From assembly GCA_025435555.1 (NCBI GenBank), contig JAIWWG010000124.1, positions 16,079-80,078 on the forward strand: a stretch of DNA of 64,000 nt, written 5' to 3'. Positions 34,504-45,929 of this stretch are shown here, piece after piece. A program made the position numbers and the translations under genes. The DNA comes from Chytriomyces cf. hyalinus JEL632 (Eukaryota; Chytridiomycota; Chytridiomycetes; Chytridiales; Chytriomycetaceae). Numbering within the stretch: the stretch's first letter is position 1; every line of letters begins with the position of its first letter. The notes under the pieces were generated by a model. It ran no database searches and was not told where the DNA came from. It was given only the letters and a program-made list of their open reading frames with translations.

Positions 34504-37029
34504 ATGTTCCGCCATCCGTGCTTACGTATGCTCTCGCGACTCTCAGTGGCACAAGCTCGTAAATTGAAGCCAGTAAATAACATGCCCGAATCACAGCCAC
34601 CCGCCCAACACGCCACTCTATCACCAGCACCGCCTGCGGCAAAGAGGATCCCCACGCAACATGCGTATCCCCACGCCGTCTCCCACGATACCGACTACTA
34701 TCACTGGATGAAGGACACTTCCAAGGACAGGCTCGCCAACAAACCCCTTGTTGGCATGCTCGAGGCCGAGAATGCTTACGCGAAGCAAGTTCATTTGACC
34801 CCGAACAGTCCGCTTACGGATGCCGTGTACACTGAGTTTCTTGCTCGCATTGAGGAGACGGACCAGGATGTTCCTCACTTCCGTGACCCATTTTGGTACT
34901 ACACACGCACGGTGGAGGGACTGCAGTACCCCATCCACTGCAGAAAAAAGCAGACTATGGACGCTGACGAGGAAGTGTATCTCGATGCCAACTTGCTCAC
35001 GCAGTTTGAATACATTGACATTGGCAGCTCCGTTGTCTCGCCGTCCCATGCGCTCCTCGCATACTCGCTGGACACTGAAGGTGACGAAATCTACACCATC
35101 AAATTCAAGAACCTGGAGACAGGTGAGGCCCTGGAAAATGTGATTGAGAACACGGACGGCTCCATTGTCTGGAACAAGGACAACACGGTCATTTTCTACT
35201 CTGTGCTTGATGCCCTGCACAGACCGACCAAACTGTACCGCCACGTTGTTGGTACAACCCAGGCAGAAGACGTGCTGTGAGTGCAATGTTCCTCCCAAGC
35301 CCTTAATCACCAAAAAAAATTTAACGCGTGTTCGCAGAATGTATGAAAATGCGGATGAACAGTTCTGGATGTCGATTGGGAAGTCAGGCTCGGGTCGTTT
35401 CCTGATTGTCAGCCTCAACTCTAGTCTCACATCCGAAGTCCACTTCTTGGATCTCGAAAACGAATCTTCAACCCTCACCTGTTTCAGCCCCCGCGAATTT
35501 CGCCATCGCTATGAAATTGAGCATCAAGGAGATCACTTTTACATCCTCACAGACGGTGGCGGCCAGTTCCTGAACAAGAAGCTGCAGCGTGTGGGTATTG
35601 AATCCACCGAACGCCGGTTGTGGCAAGACGTGCTTCCATACAATCCATTCAAAGAACTTTGCGACATGACTGCATTTGAAAAATTCATTGTGGTTGAAGA
35701 ACGTGCTGAGGGACTGTTGCGCTTGAGGATTTTGGACCCGAAAGCGCCCGAGGACTCTTACTTGCTGCCGTTTGAGGACGCCATTTTTCATGCCGAGACT
35801 TGCTCTTCGCGTGTGCAGAATTATGCGGACGATAAGTTTAGGTTCTTGTACACAAATCAATTGACTCCTACAAAGACGATGGAATACAACGTGTCCACCA
35901 AATCTTCGCTGCTGCTCAAGCAGAAGCCAAGTATGAAAATAACTTCGGCCTCTTCTTGTTATGTCAATTGTATCTCTTTAACACTCCGATTTCAAAGTTC
36001 CAGGAGGCTTTGACCCCAGCCCATACACTTTGAAACGTATTCAAGTCCCCATCCCTGCGGAAACTCAAGTCAAGGCCCCATTTGATACTCCGGTTGCAAC
36101 CGAAATCCCAGTCACACTTTTGTACAGGACGGATTTGCTCAATCCGGACGGAAAGAACAAGCTGTACCTTTACGGATACGGGTCATACGGCGTTTGCTTG
36201 GATCCTGCCTTCTCATCGAATATTTTTAGTTATGTGGATCGTGGGATTGTGGTGGCGTATGCGCAGTGAGTCCTTCTAAACTTGAGAAATTTTGTGTTTT
36301 TTAAGTTTCAATGTGAACATAGCATTCGTGGAGGCGGTGAACTTGGGCGCGGGTGGTATGAAACCGGAAAGTTTTTGCACAAGAAAAACACGTTCACCGA
36401 CTTTGTCGCATGTGCCGAGCACCTCGTTTCGCAAAAAATTACCCGACACGAACTTATGGCGATCGAGGGAGCTTCTGCCGGAGGACTTCTCATGGGTTCG
36501 TGATCCCCCCTCTTTTTTTTTTCACTTTTTGGGAATATCTCAAACTGATTTCAACATTTGTTTGACAGGCGCTGTTCTAAACCTCAAACCAGACATTGCA
36601 CACTGCGCCATTGCCGGAGTGCCATTCGTAGATGTCATCAACACCATGATGGATCCTTCCATCCCACTCACAGTCAATGAATACGAAGAATGGGGCAATC
36701 CAAATGAAAAGGAATACTTTGACTACATGTTATCGTACTCGCCATACGATAATGTCCGTGAAGGCGTTCTTTACCCAAACCTGTTTGTCAAGGCCGGTCT
36801 CAACGATCCACGTGTACAATACTGGGAACCTGCAAAGTGGGTTGCCAAATTGAGGGCGCTTGGGACGCAAGGGTCTAATGGAGAGCGTGTAATGATTTTG
36901 GATTGTAAGATGGGGAGTGGACATTTTGGAGCAAGTGGGCGGTATGGTTATTTGAAAGAGAAGGCGGGTGAATATGCGTTTGTGATTTGGCAACTTGAAG
37001 AGGCTGTGAAGAAGGTGAATTCGCAGTGA
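34504..37029 (+). CDS. Oligopeptidase B (S9A serine peptidase), 5 exons, 755 aa
   Basis: Exons: 34504-35276, 35338-35930, 35998-36265, 36323-36495, 36569-37029. N-terminal ~50 residues are basic and could be a mitochondrial targeting sequence; an internal ATG (34579) would give a cytosolic form. The beta-propeller follows (YPHAVSHDTDYYHWMKD..., DVPHFRDPFWYYTRTVEG, SPSHALLAYSLDTEGDE). The alpha/beta hydrolase carries LYGYGSYG, HIRGGGELGRGWYETGK, the nucleophile Ser in GASAGGLL, Asp in GLNDPRVQYWEPAKW and His in GSGHFGASGR, giving an intact triad. Oligopeptidase B cleaves short peptides after Arg/Lys. The length is typical. It converges with the disulfide isomerase gene, with 130 bp between stops. 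Confidence 0.94.
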
Positions 37030-37159
37030 GTGAGGGATTGGGGGTTTTGGGGTTTGCGCGGTTTAATTTTTTTGTTGAAGCGACAGTCGTAAATACCAAC
37101 TCGACAACGACAGATCTTGATTCAAAGAATAATTACAAAACAGACGTCAATAGCTTGTG

Positions 37160-39272
37160 TCAGTCTCCTTTCGTGATCGAGTATCGCGCAGCCGAAGCCG
37201 CGCGCCTCGCGTACTTCATCAGCAGATACACCACCCCGACCACAGCAATCAGTCCCAGAGCTGGATGCCCGTTAAGCCACTTCTGGAAGGAGCACCAGGG
37301 TGAACAACAAAAGAAACTAATCAACGGTACAAAATCAAACTCACTCTCATTTTTCTGACAAATCTCCGCAGTGTCCGAAAACGCGTGGTACTCAAGACAG
37401 GTTTGGCGATAAGACGACCGCTGATAACATTCTCAACATGATCCAAGACACTGCTGACACCCACAAATTTCATTCGATCTGTTGAAGACAGCACAGTGTC
37501 ATAAAACACCTCCCGCTTCGTATCAACGACCACCAGCTGCGGTGTATCTACAGATCCAGGCACAACTCCAAAATGCTTAAAGAGATAGCCCCGCCTGTCA
37601 TCAGCATCAATCCATGCAAACCGAATCGGTTGGTTTTGAATGAATGCAGGATCTTCCACCGCCACCGACCCAATTACTTTTGCTGCCACAAGTTTCCTCT
37701 CCATCCACCGCCGAGCCGCCGCGCGCAGCAAATCTGTGACAGACTGCTCATCCGCCATCCGCCGCAAGTCCAATCTCTGCAGCAATGCCAGAACAACCAA
37801 GTTTTCTCCATTCATGATTTGATGTGCGTTGAGTTCAGTTAAATGATACAGCACGGGTTGCGCATGTCGCTGGATCCATTCCAACAAAGTTGCTTGTGAT
37901 TGAAGAGTTGTGGAGAGGAGAATGGTTGATTCGTATCTGCGTGTTTCGCGATCGTAAGGTTCACCGTGAGTGACAAGAAGTTGCGGTGTGATGGAGGATG
38001 GAGGTAATCCGGGAAACATAGTTTGCGCAGATTCTTCGGGACATATCTTTAGAGGTTCGTTGGCTTTTGCAAAAGTTTGGACAATGGGTGCCAGGGATTC
38101 GATATCGACAAGGTGGTCAGGATTGTAAATGAGAAAAAAATGGACGCCGGAGTCAGTAGCAAGGGTGGATTCGAGCTGAAAAAGCGTGATTGCGGTGAAG
38201 GTATCTGCAGGTTTGATGGAAGTTGCAAATGCCGAGATGGCTTCCATAGTTCTCTGTCCTCGAAATATTTGCTGCGTGATACCATCAGCAGCAACATGCA
38301 CAACAGTAGGATACGCATGAATCGAAAAGCGATTACACAGCCGCGTTTCTTTGGAACAATCAACGTCACCCGCGTTTAGTTTTCGCTGTAAGTTGTTTGC
38401 AATGTTGGTCCAGGTGGGTGCGAAGGAGATGCAGTGGCCACAGTGCGGGGAATAAAATTTAATAAGCCAGGGAGATGATTTTGTTTTCGCGTCAAATGTG
38501 GTCCAAGTGAGTGCCACGCTTTGGCCAAGCGGGTTTGTGATTTCTGGGTCTGGCGTGGACAGGTACTCTGCGAGTTGAGACAGTTGTTGGACGACACTGG
38601 TGCTTTGGTTTAGGAGAGAGTCAAAGTGGGTTTGGATAAACTGTTTGATGATTGTGGGTTCGTTGACGCCGGTGCTGTGTTCGCGCAGAAATGATCCTTG
38701 GTGGTAACTGTGACAGCAGCACTCAACATCAAACAAGTGTTCTTGATTACTTGCCCAAGAAAATACTTAACAGTCGCAGTGAAGGGAATGCGTTAATTTG
38801 CGGGACTCTTGATCTACAAAGCGCGATTTCGTCTGTGCACTCAATCTTTTGACTCACGTCAGCGTTGACGACAAACAAGAAAAACGAACGCAGCATTCAC
38901 CTTGGCCAAGTGGAAATTTCGCGTTTCATACTCTTGCTTTGTTTCGGTGTACAGGTTCAGGAACTTTGGAGTGAGCCTGGCATGCGGCGACGGTTTGATA
39001 AAGAGTCCCAGGAAGATAGGATCTTACATTTGACAGTGGGTGCAAGTGGATGATCCAAAAAATATCAACCAGTCTCCTCCATGGTTTAGTTTCTGTTCGG
39101 CAAAGTCTGACGCGTGGAGGTGTGGAATCAGCTTGTCAGCGTCTGCAGCCATCTGTGCCAAGGCCATGGGGTTCGATGCCCCCATGCTGGCGATTACTGC
39201 TCTCTCTGCGGGTATAGGCGGTGGTGGGGCCACAACTGCGACAGCGAGGAGGATACAGGAAAAGAGTATCAT
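37160..39272 (-). CDS. Transmembrane protein disulfide isomerase with two thioredoxin sites, 5 exons, 626 aa
   Basis: Exons (minus): 39272-39028, 38976-38901, 38845-38772, 38707-37345, 37282-37160. Starts MILFSCILLAVAVVA, a signal peptide. First thioredoxin domain: WLIFFGSSTCTHCQ, LTPKFLNLY, LAKIECTDE, INAFPSLRLYHQG (typical cis-Pro and PDI fold). Second domain: WLIKFYSPHCGHCISFAPTW, AGDVDCSKETRLCNRFSIHAYPTVVHV. Two further thioredoxin-like b-type domains probably fill the middle. The last exon adds a membrane span (ALGLIAVVGVVYLLMKYARR) and a short cytosolic basic tail without KDEL. Active sites are CTHC and CGHC. It probably forms or rearranges disulfides in the ER lumen, anchored like TMX-type enzymes. 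Confidence 0.88.
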
Positions 39273-39321
39273 TTTTGTGACAATTTTTTTGACAAACAAA
39301 CCAAGTCAGTCGTGTTGATAG

Positions 39322-41413
39322 TTATGTGGACTCCTCATTCTCCGTATCAAGATGCGATGGAAATAAAACTCGAATCTTTTCCTTCAATTCCACTTCAAAT
39401 TCCTTCACTTCTGCTTGTGCCAAGCATTCCAGTTTCAGATTCCTGACTCGCTCGGCACGTTCGAGTGCAGCCTGGCGTGTGAGTCTGCGTCTCCCTCCTT
39501 CAGAATCGCCCGAAGTGTCCATTGCCAGTACAATTGCAATTTCATCCATGACACTGGCGTGGGTCGAACCAGTGCCGCGAAGCTCAAAGGGATGCTGGTA
39601 CAGTTGATGGTCGTCGTTGTTGTTCAAGGGTGCCTCCACAATGTACATGATTTGGTGCATTACATCAGACGCATCCACATCGCAAACATGCTCGATCCAA
39701 GCCTCAACGTCCTTTACAAATGCCTGCTCAGCCACCAGTGCTTGTAACTCCATCTCCCAGCACGCAGTCCATTCCTGCTTTGTTGCTTGAATCCAATCAT
39801 GCACGCGCCGCGCCTCTTTTTCAAAACGCGCAATGCCAAGCGCAACAGCTCGTGCGTCGCTCTTGACGCTCTCTTTGTTTGTGTGACTCGCGCGTTCAAA
39901 GTCGCTGCGAGTCTGCTGCGCCAACTCTGCAAATGCGTCCAACCGCATGCTCAGCCGCTCGTGCACACACACGAGTCGCTGTTTCTGCGCGTTCACGTGT
40001 GCCCGCATCCCGCCCATCTCCATCTCTCGGGCTCCCATATGCTTTTCGTGCACCTGTCGCACGCTGTCTGTAAACAGTGCACGCATGGTCCCGAGCGTGT
40101 TTCGAACTTGATTTTCAAGCCGCGTTTTCATTCGCGAAACTTGTCCAACTTCAAACAACAACAACTCCGCCATTTGATGTTTGTTGTTGTTGTTGGTGCA
40201 TATTTCCTTCTTGGCTTCTTGTTTCTCGTTATCCGTATCTTCAACTTGGTCATCTTCCTTTTCGGTCTCCATAGCTTGAATACTTGGTATGTTTGCTGCT
40301 CGTTCCGGCTGGATTTGTTCGAACGAAGCACCAATCCCATCAAACAATCCGAAACTGGCTGCAATTTCGTCAGACAAGCTGCCTCCAAGTTCCCAATTGA
40401 ACGAGCTGCTGATGGCCGTCAAAAAGTCTTCTTTTGCCGCAACTGTGTCTTCGTTCAAAGACTGATTCGTTCTACTGTCGCTGGATCTATTCACAGTAGA
40501 CAAGAACTGCGATACAGCGGGGTCCTCCGTCTGTGTCATGATATTTACCGACAGAGCCGAGATTCCAACAGGTTGGAGTGGTTCCAATGCGAGATTATCC
40601 AGAATTCTGCACAGTGCATCAGCCTCCCCGGCCAATTGCGCTGCAAGAGATGGATACGAGTCGTTTCGCTTGTAGTTTTTCGCAGAGATTGTGTTTGCGC
40701 CAAAGAGGCGCGGCAGTACTTGATTCAGTAGCGTTGCTTTCAATTGGTCCAGTGATTTGGAAGCATGAACCAAATCTGCATCTTCGGAATCTGCGACTGC
40801 CCAGTGTTAAAAAAAAACGACAATGCACTGAGATTTGAAATAGCTCTTGCCTGAAGAATTTGTGACTGCATCTGAAAGTCCACTGTTCATGTCCTCACAA
40901 AGCGTCAAGCTTGACACCCGGTGCGGTAACCGTCCCCGCGACATTCCAACCTTGTCTTTACTAGTCAATCCTTGAATTTCTTTGACCTCCAATGCTGTGG
41001 TTTGCTGCTGTAGTTGTTTGGGAAGATCGTCGCCGTGTTTCGCACAGCTGGATACTTCCGAAACAGCGCGCAAAATTCGACTCACAATTCGAGCCCACTT
41101 TGCATCGCGTTCGGCAATTGAAAAGGAAGCTGGTTTGGTATTCGTGTTTTCGTGCGCGAGATGATCCTGCACCTCCGCGTTCAGCTCTTCCAACGGTTGT
41201 GCAAGAACAGCAGGAAACGTTTCCTGTATCCTGCACGAAGATAGTACATGCGATTTAGATTTTGAAGAGTTAAATGAGTTAAATGAGACACTTTTACCCC
41301 GCCAAGAGCAACAGATCAGTCCACGGTTCTGAAGACGCACTTGCTGAAAATGTGCCGAGCGCAAAGCTAGTGAGAAGCCGTTTACAAATTGCGCTGATGG
41401 CTTGGAGCTGCAT
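39322..41413 (-). CDS. BUD6: BUD6/AIP3-like actin-nucleation and polarity factor, 3 exons, 656 aa
   Basis: Exons (minus): 41413-41298, 41230-40851, 40796-39322. The N-terminal part (LQAISAICKRLLTSFALGTFSAS..., IQETFPAVLAQPLEELNAEV) resembles the helical Bud6 N-terminus. The C-terminal half is coiled coil; the segment with WTACWEMELQALVAEQAFV (about residue 500) matches the conserved Bud6 core motif with W..VWE.EL..V.EEQ..L. Bud6 binds actin monomers and helps formins at polarity sites. Exon 2 ends with CAG before GCAAGAG, so intron 2 appears to be a GC-AG intron; acceptor at 40797 or 40791 (two codons apart). Start is the first ATG that keeps the helix intact. Overall family call is moderately strong. 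Confidence 0.78.
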
Positions 41414-41758
41414 CGCTGTCTTTGTTTTGACCCAATTGCTGTTGTTCCTTTTTTTTTTTTTTTAGTGGCACTTTTTTGAATGCGAATTCGGGGGTTTGTG
41501 CGGGTTTGTTTGGAATTGTCACCTTTTTTTTTTTTTTTTTTTTTTTTTGATTCATACAAGACCATATTCGCGGCACTGCGTGCAGATGGGCTGCATTAAA
41601 TGTATATATGAAAGACATACATATGCAATGCAAGCACTGCCGTGTGAATCAAACAGTTCTGTTTTTTTTATTCCAACACTTTCCAGCCCTTGCCACATAA
41701 AAACACATAAAAACACATGAAATACACCAAAAACTATTGCAGGTGAAAGCGATGCGTT
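41414..41758. other. Intergenic region with long T runs
   Basis: No gene supported. Located upstream of BUD6 and downstream of the small membrane-protein gene. Contains T runs at 41449-41463 and 41523-41547; translated as poly-Lys on the minus strand these create spurious ORFs. The rest is unstructured A/T-rich sequence. Confidence 0.55.
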
Positions 41759-42365
41759 CTACGGATTCTTGATTGGCGCCTGTTTACGAAATACAATGTT
41801 GTTGTTTATCAAATCGAATCAACAAAGAAACAAATTCACTCACCAACGATGGATACTCCTTCCGATGCTTCAAAAACACTGCGAAAAACACAAAAAAGGC
41901 ACCTTGTGCAGATATCCAAATAATCGCAATCAAAAACATGTTCAACTCTGTCAACGCGTTCCTCATCACACTCGGGTTCATGCATGCATACGTCACAAGC
42001 CCCACAACCAACGCCAAATGCACTCCTGCAATCACCCATACCACTGCCGACCTGTTTTCCTGAATAAATCGAGGCAACACAATCACAGAAACTGGTTCTA
42101 GCGTAATGAGGGTCGCGTTTGTGGAGGTTGAGCTTTCTGTTGCTGTGGGGCTCTTCTCGAGCAAGCTAGTTGCATTCATGCTGCCTTCCCTTGCGATGCT
42201 CCATGGCGCCATGGTTTCGCTTGTTGGGGTTCCGTAGAATTCGTTGGATCCAAACGGGTCTTCGAGGTCTTCATCCGTGACGGGTGACATTTGGACGTGC
42301 ATGATTGTTTGAGAAGTGCGTGTCTCGATGAAAGAGACACGGGGTACTACTGTTTTTGAGGTCAT
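41759..42365 (-). CDS. Unrecognised two-span membrane protein, 2 exons, 180 aa
   Basis: Exon 1 42365-41844 and exon 2 41779-41759, joined in phase 0 (GTGAGT...AACAG); the last exon adds only APIKNP. The first ~100 residues are polar, Ser/Thr-rich, with an acidic patch (DEDLEDPFGSNEF). Two hydrophobic segments follow: SAVVWVIAGVHLALVVGLVTYACM and LNMFLIAIIWISAQGAFFVFFAVFL, separated by ~15 polar residues, then a basic tail. This suggests a small hairpin or two-pass membrane protein. No family motif was recognised. It diverges from the TRIM37-like gene with only 115 bp between start codons, so co-regulation is possible. Confidence 0.72.
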
Positions 42366-42480
42366 TTTTATGAGTGTGTTTGACAGCAATAATGACTGCT
42401 CAGCACTATATTTGGAACGCCTTGGTTTTGTTTTGTTGACGAGGCTGAAATATTTACATAAAAAAGTAAAAATATTTAAA
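42366..42480. promoter_or_regulatory. Very short bidirectional promoter
   Basis: 115 bp between the divergent ATGs of the two-span membrane protein and the TRIM37-like gene. A/T-rich, with TATTTAAA (42473-42480) directly in front of the plus-strand ATG and TATATTTGG at 42408-42416. Too short for two separate promoters; shared control is inferred. Confidence 0.4.
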
Positions 42481-45400
42481 ATGGCCGAGCGAGAAATGCC
42501 TGTGGACCTGGACGACATGTAACAACAACCCAGCAGCAAGGACAGGCGGCTGGAAAAATTAACACACCCGTCGATAACTCGCAGGTTCAAATGCTACATA
42601 TGTTTCGAGACGCTCGTGCATCCGCAAATGTGTCCTCAGTGCAGCAAGATGAGCTGCGACGCGTGCATGCGGGTGAGCATCTCTTTATATTACAGAGTGG
42701 GCATCAATAGACAACAGCATGCTCAAACAACACCGTATTCGAACGAACTTGTCTATAACCGCCCTTTAATAAAACCCAGCGATGGCTCACTGCCCACGGC
42801 AACCACTGCCCACACTGCCGTGTGCCTCTCTCGGCCGACAATCTTGTCCAATGTCGATTCATGGACGACCTCGCAAAGGTGCGAATTGATTCTCTTTCTC
42901 TCGTACGCTTCCTCTCTGTGCTGAGTCCGGTTTCCCTTGTCTTTGTTGTTGTGTCACGTGACTTCACAGCAGGTGCGAGAGGCTGTCAAACATGGACCGT
43001 TTCTTTCATCGAATCCAGGCCAGGAAGTTCTCTGCAAAACACACAATGCGCCGCTATTTTACTTTTGCCACTCATGTAACGACGCCATTTGCTCCGACTG
43101 CGCCGTCTTGGGTCAAAACGTGAGCGAACCCCTTGTTTTACTCGTTGGAACCTCACACCCCACATCCCTCTTCGTCCCAGCACAAGGACCACAAGGTCGA
43201 GCACCTGCAATCCGTCTACAACTCCCACAAGGACTCTGTCTGGACAGCAATCAAATCCCTCTTTCGCAACATCAAATCCTTGTCCGAAGTCAACGAAACC
43301 GTCGACACGCATTTCCACACTCTTCGCGCTGCAAAAGCAAAAGTCGAATTTAGACATGATAAAATCATGCGCCTTGCACAACAACATCTTGACACCCAGT
43401 TTGAAACGCAAGCCGCAAAGCTCGTTTCTTTTCAACGCGGCGTGTCGCATGAACTTCAGCGGCTACACGATACCGTATCGAATCTACAGACGCATCTTAA
43501 AGTTTCTTCAAAATTGGACGTGATTCATAAAAGCACGTCCGTGTTGGACATTGTGCATAAAGAACATCCCGCCATTGCTGCAACGGACGCACTGCAACAT
43601 CATCAAATTCTCGCGCATATTCCGTCCGTGGATCTTTGCTTTGATAGTACCTTGATTCCGCCGTATGAGTCTTCCACGCTGGTTATTACTGGTGTTGCTG
43701 CGAAAATGCGCGAGACGGCGGATTCGGGGGAAGCGTGTGCCGTTTTCTCGAACATTTTTTCGGCTTCTGGGGTGGATTGGAGGTTGAAAGTTTACTGCAA
43801 TGGAAACAAGGGCACGCATTTGTCTGTCTTTATGCAGCTGCAAGATGGGAGCGAAGTCACGAGCAAGTATCAGTACAAAATTGAACTTGTAAGTGCTTTT
43901 TGTACGTTACCTTTATATTTTTATTTTTATATTTTATTCAACATCCTCAATTTGTTGTTTTTTAGATTCGAAAAGCGCTGTCCCAAAACCCGTTGGAAAG
44001 CCAACAAACTGAAGAATTTTCGGGAACCGATGCGCAAAGCGTGAAATCTGTTCGAGAGTTCACGTCCGATTTCGCAGTGGGCGAATGCTGGGGCTACACT
44101 CGCTTTTATCCGCTCGAATTGCTCGAACCAAATGGATTCGTGGCAAACGATACCCTCGAAATCAAATTTTCCGTGCGCGCCATGGACTTTGCGCAAAAAT
44201 GCAGAGATTTGCAAAGGAGGTTAACCAAAATGGAATCTTCCGCTGTTCCACGTTTCAAAGACGCTTGCAATCTAAACTCGGATGAATTGGAAAAACGGAA
44301 TCCACCCCATCAGGTATCACAAAAGAGCAGTCCATCAGGGTCTACAGGTCGTCCTCGAACAGATGATATCTCTGAGATTGCAGTTTCTCGTGGCATTTCT
44401 GCGGGTGGTGCTTTACCGCAGAAACTGTCCACGCAATTTTCAGAGTCTCCGACTCGGTTAAGGAATATTGCTGCTGCTGCTGAAGCGAATAGTCGCCCTC
44501 GGTCCAGTTTGGCAGGGTCTTTGCACGTGTATGAATCTTTATCGCTTGAACTGCCTGCAAGACCGTATACGGCAGAGAATGGCGTGGAGCGGCGTCATCA
44601 AAATTTGAGTTCATGGCACTCTGCGACAAATATTTTGAATTCTGATGCTTCAATGGGCGTTCCACCGGTGCAATCCAGAAGTCGGTTATCCGTGAGCTCG
44701 CCGGTTTCACCACCAAATCCTCCGAATGGGACAATATTTCAGCGGCATCATTCCATGAATGGGGCTTCTCAGGCCGCAGCTTTTTCGCGACCAGCCCAAA
44801 CCATCAGCATCCCAGTTCGGTCTCGTAACCGGCTTCTCCCTCCATTAGATCACCCAAATACCTGGGAAGCTGTTGAAGACGATCGAGATGAGTATTTACA
44901 TCGACCGCGTACAAACGACGCCCTGCGTCAGTCCCCATCAGGAAGACTGCCGCAACTGGTGGGTGCTACTCAACCCACAACTTCATACACTCTTCAGCAA
45001 TACGCAAACAACAATTCGGGAAATCTACTACGAATGATGCAAACTCGGTATAATGCCAGCAGTAGCAGCGATAGTGACAGTAGTAGGGGCACAACCAACA
45101 CGACCATGCTTGAACGTGCTGTGCAAGATGCATCGCGCGAATTTGAAGAACGGTTCTCGGCTCTTCGAGCGTTGGACACGGACGACGAGGATGACCACGA
45201 CGCAACTTCACAAGCACAGCATTTTTCCGATCACGACCCTGACCGCAGCACACAGCAACAAAACCAAGAGGAAAGTGATCACGCAGCTGCATTGAGAGCG
45301 ATATACCGCTCTTCTGAATACAATCATGAGGGGTATAGGAGTGAAACCACGCGTAGCCAGAGTCCGACTTCGAGCGATAATTCGTCGACGATAGAACGGG

Positions 45401-45747
45401 AACTGACGGCTATATTGGAGGGCTCGGACGCGGAGAATGATATTCGGGATGCTGTTTTGCGGGACACGCTGTCGCGTTTTATCGATCGCATATCTGGGAG
45501 TATTCGGCCGCGAGAAGACGCGCTGGGTAGCCCTGATAGTGGGGCGCGTCGAAATTCTCGGAGTGAGAGGGATGAGTTGGATTTGGATTCTGATGATATG
45601 GAAGGAATGTATGGTGTTGGCAGGCATTCTGGGGATGAAGAGGAAGAGGACGAAGAGGTTGAAGATAATGTAAATTATGAGGACATGATTGAGAGGATTG
45701 GGAGGTCTGCTCGGGATGTTCGGAGAAGGCTGTATGACCTTTCTTGA
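42481..45747 (+). CDS. TRIM37-like E3 ubiquitin ligase (RING, B-box, coiled coil, MATH), 6 exons, 954 aa
   Basis: Exons: 42481-42518, 42585-42672, 42780-42878, 42970-43119, 43181-43888, 43966-45747. RING: FKCYICFETLVHPQMCPQCS, CDACMRRWLTAHGNHCPHCR, VPLSADNLVQCRF. B-box: LCKTHNAPLFYFCHSC, CSDCAVLGQNHKDHKVEHL. Coiled coil ~145-245. MATH/TRAF domain: VDWRLKVYCNGNKGTHLSVF, TSKYQYKIEL, SVREFTSDFAVGECWGYTRF, LEIKFSVRAMDF. Domain order and motifs, including the tryptophan-rich MATH strand, match animal TRIM37, which ubiquitylates substrates and restrains centrosome assembly. The last ~500 residues are disordered, Ser/Asp/Glu-rich and end in an acidic stretch. Acceptor of exon 4 could be 42973 (one codon less). 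Function by family inference. Confidence 0.9.
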
Positions 45748-45929
45748 TGAATGATGAAGTTTTTTCTTCATTTGTAACCGACTCAAGTGGTATTTTCTAA
45801 TTATTAACTATATGCGTGCTGATATTTATCATTCGCTGGAGGGGTCTGAACAACAACACATGCATCGAAAGTCAAGATGTATTTATTCAGACTTGCTGGG
45901 CACACAAGGGGTTGAAACAAAAATTAAAA

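Noticed and set aside
34621-35478. Minus-strand 285-codon ORF under oligopeptidase B
   Set aside because: Shadow of the plus-strand coding exon; the opposite frame shows clear S9A peptidase sequence.
39787-40731. Plus-strand 314-codon ORF under BUD6
   Set aside because: Cys/Phe/His-rich shadow with no family cues; the minus frame is a conserved coiled-coil protein.
41382-41633. Poly-Lys ORF upstream of BUD6
   Set aside because: Created by T runs; the real exon 1 of BUD6 begins at ATG 41413 within it in another frame.
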